A DNA stretch of 64,000 nt from CAZISM01 sp964541895 (GTDB lineage Bacteria > Zhuqueibacterota > Zhuqueibacteria > Residuimicrobiales > Residuimicrobiaceae). Below are positions 1 through 8,666 of this stretch, piece by piece. The DNA lies in contig CAZISM010000004.1 of the NCBI GenBank assembly GCA_964541895.1, positions 1-64,000 of the forward strand. The letters are read 5' to 3'. The notes below the pieces were generated by a model. It worked only from the letters and a program-made list of their open reading frames with translations, searched no databases and was not told the origin of the DNA. How positions within the stretch are numbered: the first letter of the stretch is position 1; each line of letters opens with the position of its first letter. The position numbers and the translations under genes are program-made.

Positions 1-348
1 CAGGCTCCGGACAACGAACCCGCGTAAATCCCTCCGCAGGTGGATGACGTTATTTGCTTCGGCCTGGTGCAGGGTTTTGAGGTCCTGCGAAGTTATGTAG
101 GCCGCGTCCTCCTCAAATGGCAGGTCACTTAATTGGTCTAAATAGCATGAGAAAATGTTGCGCAAATAAGGTGAGAGGCTACAGGAGTGGTCCGGTTAGT
201 CATTTCAGAAATCAGGGCAGAGCTTGTTTCTGTTGCTGAAGGTAAAAAAGGACAGCATATTTCCGTTCCTGTAAATATTAAAATCCGCAGGAATGATAAA
301 TTATACAAACTCCTGCCATCAGAGGCTCTGGCCGGTCAGATTTTATGA
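1..348. other. left-edge stretch with two possible gene fragments
   Basis: No complete gene is seen. On the minus strand an open frame with protein-like composition runs off the left edge from about position 195 (it contains DQLSDLPFEEDAAY and EANNVIHLRRDLRGF). It has no ATG start and I do not recognise it. On the plus strand a frame from a possible GTG at 187 to TGA at 346-348 encodes about 53 residues (VVRLVISEIRAELVSV..., ending SEALAGQIL), which looks like the tail of a larger protein. It overlaps the 3' end of the opposing GH29 gene by 13 bases. Both are probably remnants. Confidence 0.3.
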
Positions 349-1664
349 TCGAATTCCAGTTTTATTACCAATACAGTATTACACATTTCATTCACCGGCA
401 AATTCTTAAGCCGGAGGTATGCGTTCTGTTCGGTATGATCAGAAGGCAGCAGGCTGACATCGAATTCAACTTTGTTGCCATTATTCAGCAAAGTAGCCTT
501 AACCGGCAACCTGTCAATTGGTTTTAGTTTAATACCATTGCCAAACGGATCCTTGTTCAGGTGTACATAAATTACATTTTCCCTTCGGGTAAGCATTACA
601 TTCCGGTTGCCTGTGAGCAAGGAAGAAGGTTCAGTGTTCTCAAACGATTCTTTTACAAACGAATACCATTTGCCGATCCTTTTAAGAATGGCAGTACTTT
701 CTGCAGGGATCAGCCCTTCGGGAGTGGGACCTACATTCAGCAGATAATTGGCATCACGTGATAAATACCTGTCAATGCTGCGGATCAGGTGCCTGTCCGA
801 GTAATAATCCTCGTCCTTCCTGTAACCCCAGCTCTCCACTCCAACTGACTGGCAGGCTTCTGTTGGTCTGGTAAATCCGATTGTGTCATCTTTTTCAAAG
901 TCACGTTCAGGAGTGCCAAAATCACCCTCATCAAAACCCCTGTTGTTAATGACTGCATTGGGTTGTAATTTCCGTATGATCTCATTTATGGACGGATCTT
1001 TATGCTGAGGTACGTTCATATCCCACCAGAAACCATGGATTTCTCCATAGTTGGAACAAAGTTCTGATACCTGAGCCTTAAGGAATTCAAGGTATTTCTC
1101 CCAGTCAGGGGAATCCTGGGGTTGTGGAGGCAGTTCATGGTGCCTCCCCTGGTTGGGATAATTCGGATGGTTCCAGTCGGCAACGGAATAATATAGGCAG
1201 AGCGGCACCTTACGCCGGTGGCAGGAGTCGGCCAGCATGCCAATGATGTCTTTTTTATAGGGAGTTTGCAGGGTATTGAATTTCGTTTGCCTGGTATCCC
1301 AAAGGCAGAATCCATCGTGGTGTTTGGTGGTGATGCAGATGTATTTCATCCCTGCTTCCTCCAACAGGTCAAGCCACTGGTCGGGATTGAATTTTACCGG
1401 GTTCCACTTTTCAGCAAGCTTTACATATTCATCCCTGCTAACACGGTACCTCCACTGGTGTTGTTCATGCCAGCCAGGTATCGCATATAATCCCCAGTGA
1501 ACGAACATGCCAAACCTCTTCCTGAAGAACCAGTCGCGGCCATCTCCAAATCGTTTAACAGATTCATTTTCAAACCTTAAAGAACCAAGTAATTCCGGGC
1601 TAACCGCCATTCCCGAAACGAGTGAACTGCCTGCAAGTATTTTTACAAAACTCCTTCTTTCCAT
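336..1664 (-). CDS. alpha-L-fucosidase, GH29, Tat-exported
   Basis: Predicted retaining alpha-L-fucosidase that removes terminal fucose from glycans outside the cytoplasm; 442 aa, normal for the family. The N-terminus has a twin-arginine motif (RRSFVK, residues 3-8) followed by a short hydrophobic stretch, so Tat export is likely. GH29 hallmarks are the early WGLYAIPGWHEQHQW block, the ITTKHHDGFCLWDT block (about residue 110) and HGFWWDM (about residue 213), whose Asp is the expected nucleophile. After the TIM barrel comes a small beta domain ending at the stop. The ATG follows an AAGGC ribosome site. It stands alone and diverges from the GntR/ABC operon. Activity on fucose specifically is a family inference. 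Confidence 0.9.
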   Translation of the reverse strand: MERRSFVKILAGSSLVSGMAVSPELLGSLRFENESVKRFGDGRDWFFRKRFGMFVHWGLYAIPGWHEQHQWRYRVSRDEYVKLAEKWNPVKFNPDQWLDLLEEAGMKYICITTKHHDGFCLWDTRQTKFNTLQTPYKKDIIGMLADSCHRRKVPLCLYYSVADWNHPNYPNQGRHHELPPQPQDSPDWEKYLEFLKAQVSELCSNYGEIHGFWWDMNVPQHKDPSINEIIRKLQPNAVINNRGFDEGDFGTPERDFEKDDTIGFTRPTEACQSVGVESWGYRKDEDYYSDRHLIRSIDRYLSRDANYLLNVGPTPEGLIPAESTAILKRIGKWYSFVKESFENTEPSSLLTGNRNVMLTRRENVIYVHLNKDPFGNGIKLKPIDRLPVKATLLNNGNKVEFDVSLLPSDHTEQNAYLRLKNLPVNEMCNTVLVIKLEFDHKI

Positions 1665-1887
1665 ATTTCAGCCTTTTGTTTATTTTACTCGATCAATTGA
1701 AGAATAGAGGATATTGCAGCAAAAAATGGAGTTGTGGTGTTACCAAGAAAATCCATAAGGGAGATCGAGCTTTCTTAAATAGATTGGGAAAGGAACCACC
1801 AACTTGAAAAAGCCGGGCTGACGCTCGCGCTCCCGCTCGAGGAGCCTTATGGAGAGGGCTCCTGTAAAATAATTTATTATTTTTTTC

Positions 1888-1916
1888 TTGACAAACACAC
1901 AAAAAAAATGTATACT
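1888..1916 (+). promoter_or_regulatory. sigma70-type promoter of the GntR-ABC operon
   Basis: A consensus -35 TTGACA (1888-1893) and a near-consensus -10 TATACT (1911-1916) are separated by exactly 17 bases. They lie about 70 bp upstream of the GTG start of the GntR regulator in an A+T-rich stretch. This is the clearest promoter in the window. Confidence 0.8.
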
Positions 1917-1941
1917 GTATATGTAACATATATACAGTATA
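1911..1941 (+). promoter_or_regulatory. probable GntR/YtrA operator, perfect inverted repeat
   Basis: A perfect 12-bp inverted repeat (TATACTGTATAT and ATATACAGTATA) with a 7-bp spacer. The left arm contains the -10 box, so a bound dimer would block RNA polymerase. Its position immediately upstream of a YtrA-type regulator suggests autorepression of the operon; this is inference from the known habit of the family. Confidence 0.75.
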
Positions 1942-1984
1942 TTCGTATAAAACAGTAGAAACAGACAGTACAAGGATTGAATTC

Positions 1985-2356
1985 GTGAAGATCATCCTCT
2001 CAAACGCATCGCCCGATCCCATTTATGAACAGATCGCGCGGCAGATTAAAAACCAGATCATCAGCGGCGAACTGGAAGAGGGCGTACCCCTGCCTTCCAT
2101 CCGCATGCTGGCGCTGGAGCTGCAGATATCAGTCATCACCACCAAACGCGCCTACGAGGAACTGGAAAAAGAGGGATTCATCGACACTGTCGGCGGCAAG
2201 GGCTCTTTTGTGGCCGTGCAGAACAAGGAACTCCTGCGCGAGAAAAAGATGAAGATCGTGGAAGACAAACTCAACCAGGCCGTGTCCGAAGCCCGGCTGC
2301 TCGGCATCTCCTATCAAGAGCTGCAGAAGATGCTGGATTTGCTGTATCAGGAATGA
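1985..2356 (+). CDS. GntR-family transcriptional regulator, YtrA subfamily
   Basis: Small DNA-binding repressor, 123 aa, with a GTG start. An N-terminal winged helix (residues about 10-75: PIYEQIARQIKNQIISGEL, then LPSIRMLALELQISVITTKRAYEELEKEGF) is followed by a short helical tail of about 45 residues instead of a large effector domain. That is the YtrA architecture, whose members usually control ABC transporter operons. It is the first gene of the six-gene operon and has a promoter with an overlapping palindrome just upstream. The ligand or signal cannot be read from sequence; cell-envelope stress or antibiotics are common for the family. Confidence 0.9.
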   Translation: MKIILSNASPDPIYEQIARQIKNQIISGELEEGVPLPSIRMLALELQISVITTKRAYEELEKEGFIDTVGGKGSFVAVQNKELLREKKMKIVEDKLNQAVSEARLLGISYQELQKMLDLLYQE

Positions 2357-2432
2357 GCCTTTGCCGCAATAGTTCACCAAGTCCGGCTCGTTGAGAGTAA
2401 AGGCAGTGCATAACGATTTCCGGAGTCATCGC

Positions 2433-3290
2433 ATGTATCAAGCCTTGGAAATACAGGGTTTGCGCAAACAATACCAGCGCTTCGCCCTGCAGAACATCTC
2501 ATTCGTCCTGCCCGCGGGCCACAGCATGGGACTCATCGGACCCAACGGCGCGGGCAAGACCACCATCATCAAGCTTATCATGAACCTGATCCGCCGCGAT
2601 GGCGGCGAAATCCGCGTCTTTGGCCAGGATGTGATCCAGGACGAGCTGGCGGTGAAACGCCGCATCGGTTTCGTCTATGACGTGCCGCCTTTTTTCCAGG
2701 ACGTCAAATTGAGGGATATCGCCGCCGCGGTGGCCCCGTTTTATCCCGGCTGGAATCAGGTTGCCTTTGAGTCGCTCATGAGCGAGTTCGAACTACCCCG
2801 GAACAATACGGTAAAAAAGCTCTCCCAGGGCATGCAGACCAAATTCGCTCTGGTCCTGGCACTGTCACACAACGCCGATCTCATCCTAATGGACGAGCCT
2901 ACTTCAGGCCTGGATCCAGTCTTTCGCCGCGATCTCATGCAGCGGCTCAACGGCTATCTGCGCAACAACAACAAGGCGATCCTCTACTCGACCCATATCA
3001 CCACTGATCTGGAGCGCACCGCCGATTATATCACCCTCATTCGCGAAGGCCGGCTGATTTTTTCCACCACCCGCGACGAGCTGCTCGATTCTTATGCCAT
3101 TGTCAAGGGTGGCCACGAGCTGCTCAAAGAATCCTGTCGTCCCCTGTTTGTGGGCTGCCACGAAAGCTCGATGGGCGTGACCGCATTGACCGCCGACCGC
3201 AAGCAGGCCGAAAGGATTTTGCACGACCAGGCGGTGATCGAGCGCGCCTCACTGGAGGATATCATGATATTTCTGAACCGCGGAGAATAA
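2433..3290 (+). CDS. ABC transporter ATP-binding protein (first copy)
   Basis: Cytoplasmic ATPase subunit, 285 aa. Walker A is GPNGAGKTT (about residue 40), the signature is LSQGMQ, Walker B is LILMDEPTSGLDP and the H-loop is STHIT. I start at ATG 2433, preceded by CGGAG, rather than at an upstream TTG. A C-terminal extension of about 75 residues (from IVKGGHELLKES to the end) is shared with the second ATPase of the operon, so the two arose by duplication. It is followed after one base by a permease gene. The single-ATPase-plus-permease pattern fits a YtrB/BcrA-type exporter or envelope-stress system; the substrate is unknown. Confidence 0.9.
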   Translation: MYQALEIQGLRKQYQRFALQNISFVLPAGHSMGLIGPNGAGKTTIIKLIMNLIRRDGGEIRVFGQDVIQDELAVKRRIGFVYDVPPFFQDVKLRDIAAAVAPFYPGWNQVAFESLMSEFELPRNNTVKKLSQGMQTKFALVLALSHNADLILMDEPTSGLDPVFRRDLMQRLNGYLRNNNKAILYSTHITTDLERTADYITLIREGRLIFSTTRDELLDSYAIVKGGHELLKESCRPLFVGCHESSMGVTALTADRKQAERILHDQAVIERASLEDIMIFLNRGE

Positions 3291-3291
3291 T

Positions 3292-3969
3292 ATGACTCGA
3301 ATGTTATGGAATTATGAATGGCGGCACAATCGCAGGATATTTATCATATTGCTCGCGCTGATGCCGTTCTACTTTATCTGGATGAGCAACTCGATCCCGG
3401 AGACCAAACTGTTCCTCTTAATCACGGCGTTGATGAGCAGTTTTCTGCCCTTCTCCCTGATGCTGCGCGAGGACAAATTCAAGGCGCAGGCGCTGATCTG
3501 CAGCCTGCCCGTGAAGCGAGCGCAGATCATCCGGATGCGTTACGGCATCCTGTGGCTGGCCGCCCTGGCTTTTCTGCTGATGATTCTGGCCGTCGTTTTT
3601 ATTTCGCCTTTTTCAAAGGTGGACGGCGGTGCCATGCTGACGACGGGCGGTCTTTTTTACTTTTTCGCCGTGACGACGCTGATCATTGCTGTGCTCTACC
3701 CTTTCAGCGTCTATTTCGGCGCCATGGGATTCATCATCGTGCTGGTGGCCTTTCAGTTTCTCGGTATCGGTTTGCAGGCATTGATCGTGGCCCTGGGTGG
3801 GGGGCGCGATCTCATGAGCTTTCCCCGGGCCATCGCTGCTTCTTTGCATGCAAGCCGGATCGCCCTCGGTGAGCCGCTCTTTTATGGCGCATTGCTGATT
3901 CTGATCGTTTCGTTGAATGCGATTTCTCTAATTGTTTCGATTCGCCTGTTTCAAAACAAGGAAATATGA
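3292..3969 (+). CDS. ABC-2 type permease (first)
   Basis: Integral membrane subunit, 225 aa, with about six hydrophobic segments. It has the motif ICSLPVKRAQIIRMRY near residue 65, after a short charged stretch (REDKFKAQA). The same CSLPV-x-R motif recurs in the two other permeases of this operon, so all three belong to one family (ABC2_membrane_5-like, by my reading). The ATG lies one base after the ATPase stop and has GGAG upstream. It probably pairs with the preceding ATPase; the substrate is not predictable. Confidence 0.82.
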   Translation: MTRMLWNYEWRHNRRIFIILLALMPFYFIWMSNSIPETKLFLLITALMSSFLPFSLMLREDKFKAQALICSLPVKRAQIIRMRYGILWLAALAFLLMILAVVFISPFSKVDGGAMLTTGGLFYFFAVTTLIIAVLYPFSVYFGAMGFIIVLVAFQFLGIGLQALIVALGGGRDLMSFPRAIAASLHASRIALGEPLFYGALLILIVSLNAISLIVSIRLFQNKEI

Positions 3970-3971
3970 TT

Positions 3972-4829
3972 ATGGAAAATATGCTGGAAATTACCAGGCT
4001 CGCCAAGAGCTATGAGGGCTTTGCTCTCAAAGAGATCTCCTTTGCGCTGCCGAAGGGCTACATCATGGGATTCATAGGTCCCAACGGCGCCGGCAAGACG
4101 ACGACCATTAAGCTGATTCTGAATCTGATTCGCAAGGAAAGCGGACACATCCAGATTTTCGGGATGGATAACATCCGCGATGAGGTGGCGGTCAAGTCGC
4201 GCATCGGCTTTGTTCACGACGCGCCGCTGTTCTACGATTTTCTCGGACTGCATCAGATCAAGAATATCATTGCCCCGTTCTACAAGCGCTGGGATGATGC
4301 GGTGTACAAACGCCTGTTCGCGGAATTTGAGCTGCCCGAGGGCAAGAAATTCAAGGAACTTTCCCGCGGCACCAAGATGAAATTCGCCCTGGCCCTGGCG
4401 CTTTCGCATCACGCCGATCTCATCATTATGGATGAGCCGACCTCAGGACTGGATCCGGTCTTCCGCCGCGAGCTGCTTGAAAAATTGGGGCAGTTGCTGC
4501 AGGATGAGGAAAAATCGATCCTGTTCTCGACCCATATCACCTCCGATCTGGAGCGCATCGCGGATTACATCACCTTCATCAATGGCGGCGAGATCGTTTT
4601 TTCAGCAGCCAAGGATGCGGTGCTGGAGCAGTGGGGCATTGTCAAGGGCGGCAAGGAGCTGCTCAATGAATCGAGCAAATCCCTGTTCCGCGGCATACGG
4701 CTGCATGAATTCGGATTTGAGGCGCTCACCTCGGATTGCGAGCGCGTACGCCGTACCTTTAATGATCAGGTGGTGATCGAACGCGCCACCCTGGAGGATA
4801 TCATGTTTTACATTGTCAAGGGGCAATAA
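3972..4829 (+). CDS. ABC transporter ATP-binding protein (second copy)
   Basis: Second ATPase of the operon, 285 aa. It has GPNGAGKTTTIK, a signature replaced by LSRGTKMKFALALAL (LSxG-type kept), LIIMDEPTSGLDP and STHIT. It aligns along its whole length with the first ATPase, including the C-terminal IVKGG-ELL-ES and VIERA-LEDIM blocks. The upstream ATG at 3966 is possible, but 3972 has better spacing from AAGGAA. The preceding permease stops at 3969. Duplicated ATPase-permease pairs suggest two half-transporters or a heteromeric complex. Confidence 0.9.
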   Translation: MENMLEITRLAKSYEGFALKEISFALPKGYIMGFIGPNGAGKTTTIKLILNLIRKESGHIQIFGMDNIRDEVAVKSRIGFVHDAPLFYDFLGLHQIKNIIAPFYKRWDDAVYKRLFAEFELPEGKKFKELSRGTKMKFALALALSHHADLIIMDEPTSGLDPVFRRELLEKLGQLLQDEEKSILFSTHITSDLERIADYITFINGGEIVFSAAKDAVLEQWGIVKGGKELLNESSKSLFRGIRLHEFGFEALTSDCERVRRTFNDQVVIERATLEDIMFYIVKGQ

Positions 4830-4830
4830 T

Positions 4831-5559
4831 ATGTTACAGCTCCTCTGGAAAGACCTCTATCTGATCGCCATCAATCGCAATGTGCGAACCGCATTGATGA
4901 TGTTCTGGGTGATCCTGCTCTATTTCAAGAATCGCTGGCAGGCTGACGCGGTGGTGGCGATTGGCAATGTGGTTTTCGCCTTTTTGGTCACCGTGGTGCT
5001 GGTGGCGCACTCGGAGAGTGATGAATCGGCCAGGTACCAGCCGCTGCTCTTCTGCAGTCTGCCGGTGAAGCGCGCCTGGATGGTCTATGCTTCCTATATT
5101 CTGACGGTACTGACGACCTGCTTTGCGCTCGGGTACGTGCTGCTGGTGACCTGGCTGTTCGACCTGATTGTACCGGCCTCCTTTTTAAAGGAGCACCATC
5201 TTTTGACCGCGGGGGAAGCGGGCATGGTGATGTCTATCATGCTATTCAATGCTGTGGTGCAGAATCCGCTGCAGTTTCGTTTCGGCACCATGGGGCATCG
5301 AAAGTTATTGTATGGGTTGCTGATTGTCACAACGGTGATCGCCAGTCTGTTCCTGCTGCCGCTGTTCATGGCGCTGCTGGGTGACGGCCATCTCAATCAG
5401 CCGGTGTTTGACCGTTTTGGCCCCATTGCGCCGCTGGTGTATGTGGCGGAACGGTTGAGCGAGCCCGGCTTTGCATTGGGGACGCTGGCGGTGTTTGCGG
5501 TGCTGTGTCTGGTCTCGATCCGGCTGTCGGTCTATTATTTTGAAAACAGGGATTTATGA
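4831..5559 (+). CDS. ABC-2 type permease (second)
   Basis: Membrane subunit, 242 aa, several transmembrane segments. It carries the family motif FCSLPVKRAWMVYASY (about residue 70), after SESDESARYQPLL. Translation probably starts at the ATG at 4831, immediately after the ATPase stop; a longer overlapping frame from 4813 exists but is less likely. The neighbours are one ATPase upstream and another permease one base downstream, so the last three genes may form one complex. It is divergent from the first permease outside the motif. Confidence 0.8.
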   Translation: MLQLLWKDLYLIAINRNVRTALMMFWVILLYFKNRWQADAVVAIGNVVFAFLVTVVLVAHSESDESARYQPLLFCSLPVKRAWMVYASYILTVLTTCFALGYVLLVTWLFDLIVPASFLKEHHLLTAGEAGMVMSIMLFNAVVQNPLQFRFGTMGHRKLLYGLLIVTTVIASLFLLPLFMALLGDGHLNQPVFDRFGPIAPLVYVAERLSEPGFALGTLAVFAVLCLVSIRLSVYYFENRDL

Positions 5560-5560
5560 T

Positions 5561-6256
5561 ATGTGGAAATATCTGCACAAGGATTGGGCTACTTGCCGGC
5601 TGTTCGTGCTGGTGGTTTTTCCCTTTTATCTGCTCTATGGCGTGATCGCCCACATGGCGGATGGCGTTTTGTTTTTGTTTCATATCCTCATGGCCGCGGG
5701 ATTGAGCATTTTACCGCTGATCCTGGAGGACCGTTTTCAGAGTGATACCTGGTTGTGCAGTTTACCGGTGACCCGCTGGGAAGTGGTTGCGACGCGTTAT
5801 GTCAATGTGCTGGTTGTGATCACGGTGATGATGTTGTTTTACGTCGTTTTGGGCAGCCTGTTTGGCTGGCTGATGCCGCGCGAAAGCGCGCTGCCCTTGC
5901 TGCACCCGGGCATGGCGATCGTATTCTATCTGCTGCCGATATTGATGGTGTCGTTGTTTCTGCCGTTTTATTTTCGCTATGGCTTGAGCGGGGGATTTTT
6001 CCGCATGAACATAAGCGTGTTGGGATTATTGCTGATCGTGATGATCGTATTGGAATTGCGTTCGTCACTCGGGGGATTGTGGCGCTACCTGAGTTCACCC
6101 AGTTTTCTCGGCGCCCCGGTGCGTACCCTGGTGGAGGGATTTGTGGGTTGGCTGAAGGCCGGCGGGATTGGATTGGTGGTGTTGTTGGGGTTGTTGTCCG
6201 TGCCGGTCATTTCCCTGGCATTGTCGGTGCGGTTTTATGGGAGGCGGGAATTTTAA
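5561..6256 (+). CDS. ABC-2 type permease (third)
   Basis: Last gene of the operon, 231 aa, with about six membrane helices and the recurrent motif LCSLPVTRWEVVATRY near residue 65, preceded by LEDRFQSD. I start at ATG 5561, one base after the previous stop; the frame is open further upstream inside the neighbour but has no better start. Together the operon reads regulator, ATPase, permease, ATPase, permease, permease. No terminator hairpin was found after it. The 3' flank enters a copy of repeat B. Confidence 0.8.
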   Translation: MWKYLHKDWATCRLFVLVVFPFYLLYGVIAHMADGVLFLFHILMAAGLSILPLILEDRFQSDTWLCSLPVTRWEVVATRYVNVLVVITVMMLFYVVLGSLFGWLMPRESALPLLHPGMAIVFYLLPILMVSLFLPFYFRYGLSGGFFRMNISVLGLLLIVMIVLELRSSLGGLWRYLSSPSFLGAPVRTLVEGFVGWLKAGGIGLVVLLGLLSVPVISLALSVRFYGRREF

Positions 6257-6380
6257 TCTTGCGAAGCTGTTACGCCATTTCAGGGGAGATTGAATCAGGT
6301 GCCAATCGTGGACTGTGCAAAAAGTTGCTGACATCAGTATTTATTGTGATTAACTGGAAAAGTGAATACTCTCTCTGGAT

Positions 6381-6622
6381 ATGGCGTATGCTGCAAATTT
6401 ACGCCAAACGTGTCCATGGCCAACATCGCCGCTGCGTTTACAAATGACTTGATCTCGAATCCGCATAAAGGTATATTTATGCAAAGTAGTGAAATCGCCC
6501 AACCAACCGGCTGGTACGGGCAGCCGCTGGTTCGGATCGTTCTGGGCAAAATGCCGGCAAGCATCAAGTTGTTCGCCATAACAAAATCCACGAGTTTTCC
6601 GCGGCCACTGAACAGACGCGCA
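6381..6622 (+). repeat. dispersed repeat B, copy 1
   Basis: About 240 bp, the most complete B copy. Shared blocks in order are GCGTTTACAAATGACTTGAT, CTCGAATCCGCA, GAAATCGCCCAACCAACCGG, CAGCCGCTGGTTCGGA, CGTTCTGGGCAAA and CGAGTTTTCCGCGGCCACTG. The block at 6497-6547 can fold into a hairpin (AACCA/TGGTT arm with an outer GCCCA/TGGGC arm). No A element is attached here. The remaining bases of 6257-6685 show no gene. Confidence 0.8.
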
Positions 6623-6685
6623 TGAGCTCTTGTATATCAAAAAGAGAGGGTGACATTTTTTAAACACAATGAGGAAGGAGCAAAA

Positions 6686-7321
6686 ATGAGAAAAATTGCG
6701 TATCTCTATGTATGTGATACCATGGCAGATTGGGAACCAAGCTATATCATATCAGAACTCCATTCAGGACGGTATTTTAAGGATAAAACCGTGAAATATG
6801 AAGTAAAGACAGTGAGTGTAACACAGGAGCCGATTACCACAATGGGTGGCGTGAACATACTCCCGGATGTAACAGTTCACCAAGTGATGACGCATGAGGC
6901 TGGGGTCTTGATCTTGCCAGGAGGCGATACCTGGTTAGAACCGCTCCATACACCTATTTTTACCACCGTGAGCGAATTTTTACACGCTCACATACCTGTT
7001 GCGGCGATTTGTGGGGCAACGTTCGGGTTAGCAGCCCATGATTTTCTGAACAATCGTCAACATACCAGTAATGATCGTGAGTATCTCAAAGCGATCTGCC
7101 CAACCTATAGAGGAGAATCGTTCTATCTCCAACAACCTGCGGTCATTGATGGAGACCTGATTACCGCGTCAGGGATTGCGCCGCTCGACTTTGCCTATGC
7201 CATCTTGAACAAGCTTGAGGTGTTTCTCCCCGCAACCCTTGACGCGTGGTATAAATTATACCAGACGCACGACGCCACCTGCTTTTTTGCCCTGATGGCG
7301 TCGTTACCCCAGGTCGCCTGA
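6686..7321 (+). CDS. DJ-1/PfpI-family class I glutamine amidotransferase-like protein
   Basis: Cytoplasmic protein of 211 aa with the DJ-1/PfpI fold. The nucleophile-elbow cysteine is in AAICGATFGLA (about residue 110), and the upstream Asp/Glu region is VLILPGGDTWLEPL (about residue 84). Close relatives are annotated as type 1 glutamine amidotransferases or putative proteases; the reaction is not settled. The start at 6686 follows a strong GAGGAAGGAG site. It is less G+C-rich than its neighbours, sits between repeat B and a set of broken genes, and is a typical horizontally moved stand-alone gene. Known homologs include deglycase- and stress-linked proteins. Confidence 0.82.
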   Translation: MRKIAYLYVCDTMADWEPSYIISELHSGRYFKDKTVKYEVKTVSVTQEPITTMGGVNILPDVTVHQVMTHEAGVLILPGGDTWLEPLHTPIFTTVSEFLHAHIPVAAICGATFGLAAHDFLNNRQHTSNDREYLKAICPTYRGESFYLQQPAVIDGDLITASGIAPLDFAYAILNKLEVFLPATLDAWYKLYQTHDATCFFALMASLPQVA

Positions 7322-7607
7322 GGGATACAGCGATGGACGTGGTGTCTCTGGCAATACACCCTGATCATGACATCGTTCAGATATACAGAAAGATGTACTG
7401 CTCAAGCTTTTAAGAAAAGGGCATACGCGCGCATGTGAAGGATCAATACTCGTCGTACGAGAGTGTGCAGTCCGGGACATGGGTAACACGTTGAGCAGGA
7501 GAATGGCGCAAACGATCTTTTTGCACAGGACGTCACAGGGTCGCGGGAACATTGGGTGCTGAACCCAACGTTTGGTGGCCGCGCCCCTGTGTCGCCGGTG
7601 AGGAAGG

Positions 7608-8027
7608 ATGCGGATATTGGCGATTCTTTTGATGGCGCTGCCAGCTTTACCAATATTAGCTTTCAGCGGAGTCCGGGAATTCTGGGGCCGGATATATTCC
7701 TAGTGGGGCGCAACATTCGCGATCCTGAGCTGCGTGGGGACAGCCTTCACCGTGCGCCGCGTAAGGCGGCACGGGCAGCTCCCCTCGGTCGGGCAGTTAT
7801 TCGTGGTCGCCATGGTGGCATGGTGTACCTCACTTCTGGCGCTCGCGGTGATCGATTTCATACCTCTCTGTCTGGGGCAAGACAATGGCGACGGAAGAAA
7901 CGATATAGCGATGTGCGCTTTCCTGACAGGCGTCTGGGCGGCATTCATGTCCACACCGGTCGTCCCCCTCGTGTATTTGGCGTCCCGAATTGCCCGAAGA
8001 AGGTTACTTACACTTGAGAAGGGCTAA
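7608..8027 (+). pseudogene. small membrane protein gene broken by an in-frame TAG
   Basis: Reading from ATG 7608, which has an ideal GAGGAAGG site, gives a signal-like hydrophobic start (MRILAILLMALPALPILAF). TAG follows at 7701-7703, and the same frame then stays open to 8027 with two more hydrophobic segments (LFVVAMVAWCTSLLALAV and AAFMSTPVVPLVYLA). The whole would be a membrane protein of about 138 residues with three or so helices, ending RIARRRLLTLEKG. I take it as one gene with a nonsense mutation; the downstream part alone could start at GTG 7734. Family unknown. Confidence 0.5.
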
Positions 8028-8111
8028 CCACTCGATGAGCCAAACACCCTCACCACTGTCGGCTATCCTGAACGTCAGAGACGCGCGACGAGTGCGCACG
8101 GTGGTACGTAC

Positions 8112-8607
8112 ATGAGACAGCAGAGGAGAACTATCATCTCGGTGGTCTTCTTGGGCCTCGTTGCCGCGGGCTGGACTGGCTGCGGCGATGCTCCTCGCTC
8201 GTTGGTATCCGAACTCCCCATGCTCGCGATCGACTGCCCGAGTCGATTGTCGCGGTCGTGGAGGATGGCAAGATCCTCCACGCTGCGGCGTACGGCATGG
8301 CGGATCTGGAGAACGACGCGCGATCACACTATCGACTCCAGTCAACATCTGCTCCATCGGCGAGCAGCTCACGGCGTATGCGATTGCGCTCCTGGCAGAC
8401 CGCGGCCAGCTTGGACTCGACGACGATGTGCGGCACTATCTGCCGTGGGTTCCCGATCTCGGCCATCCCATCACGATCGGGGACCTGGTTCACGTGGCCG
8501 ACACCTGGAACGAGCCACTGCCCCGAGTTGAGTGTTCGGTACCACATCTCTGCGGATGGCGACCGCGTCCGCCTGGTTCATCCCCGAGGCGACACGATCG
8601 ACTGTAG
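8112..8607 (+). pseudogene. degraded serine beta-lactamase/esterase-like gene (class C fold) fragment
   Basis: A frame at 8258 reads VEDGKILHAAAYGMADLEND. At about 8322 the homology shifts into another frame, giving TPVNICSIGEQLTAYAIALL, then DDDVRHYLPWVPDLGHPITI. This is the start of a class C beta-lactamase-like domain. The catalytic Ser-x-x-Lys is Ser-Ile-Gly-Glu here, and the protein ends soon after, so most of the domain is missing. A separate frame from 8112 carries a possible lipoprotein signal (VVFLGLVAAGWTGCGD). Frameshift, lost lysine and truncation all indicate a dead gene. Confidence 0.6.
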
Positions 8608-8666
8608 GGGGGTAAGAGCCGATCGGTTCCATCACGCCAGCGGCTCGAGGGCAATCTTTTCATCCA

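Noticed and set aside
1800..1860. Short hairpin (GGAGCC/GGCTCC) before the GntR promoter
   Set aside because: The stem has only six pairs, and it is not placed after any gene on either strand.
7470..7500. GGGACATGGGTAACAC-like sequence here and a related one near 11660, possible ends of IS481-type elements
   Set aside because: Only short matches without any transposase remains next to them.
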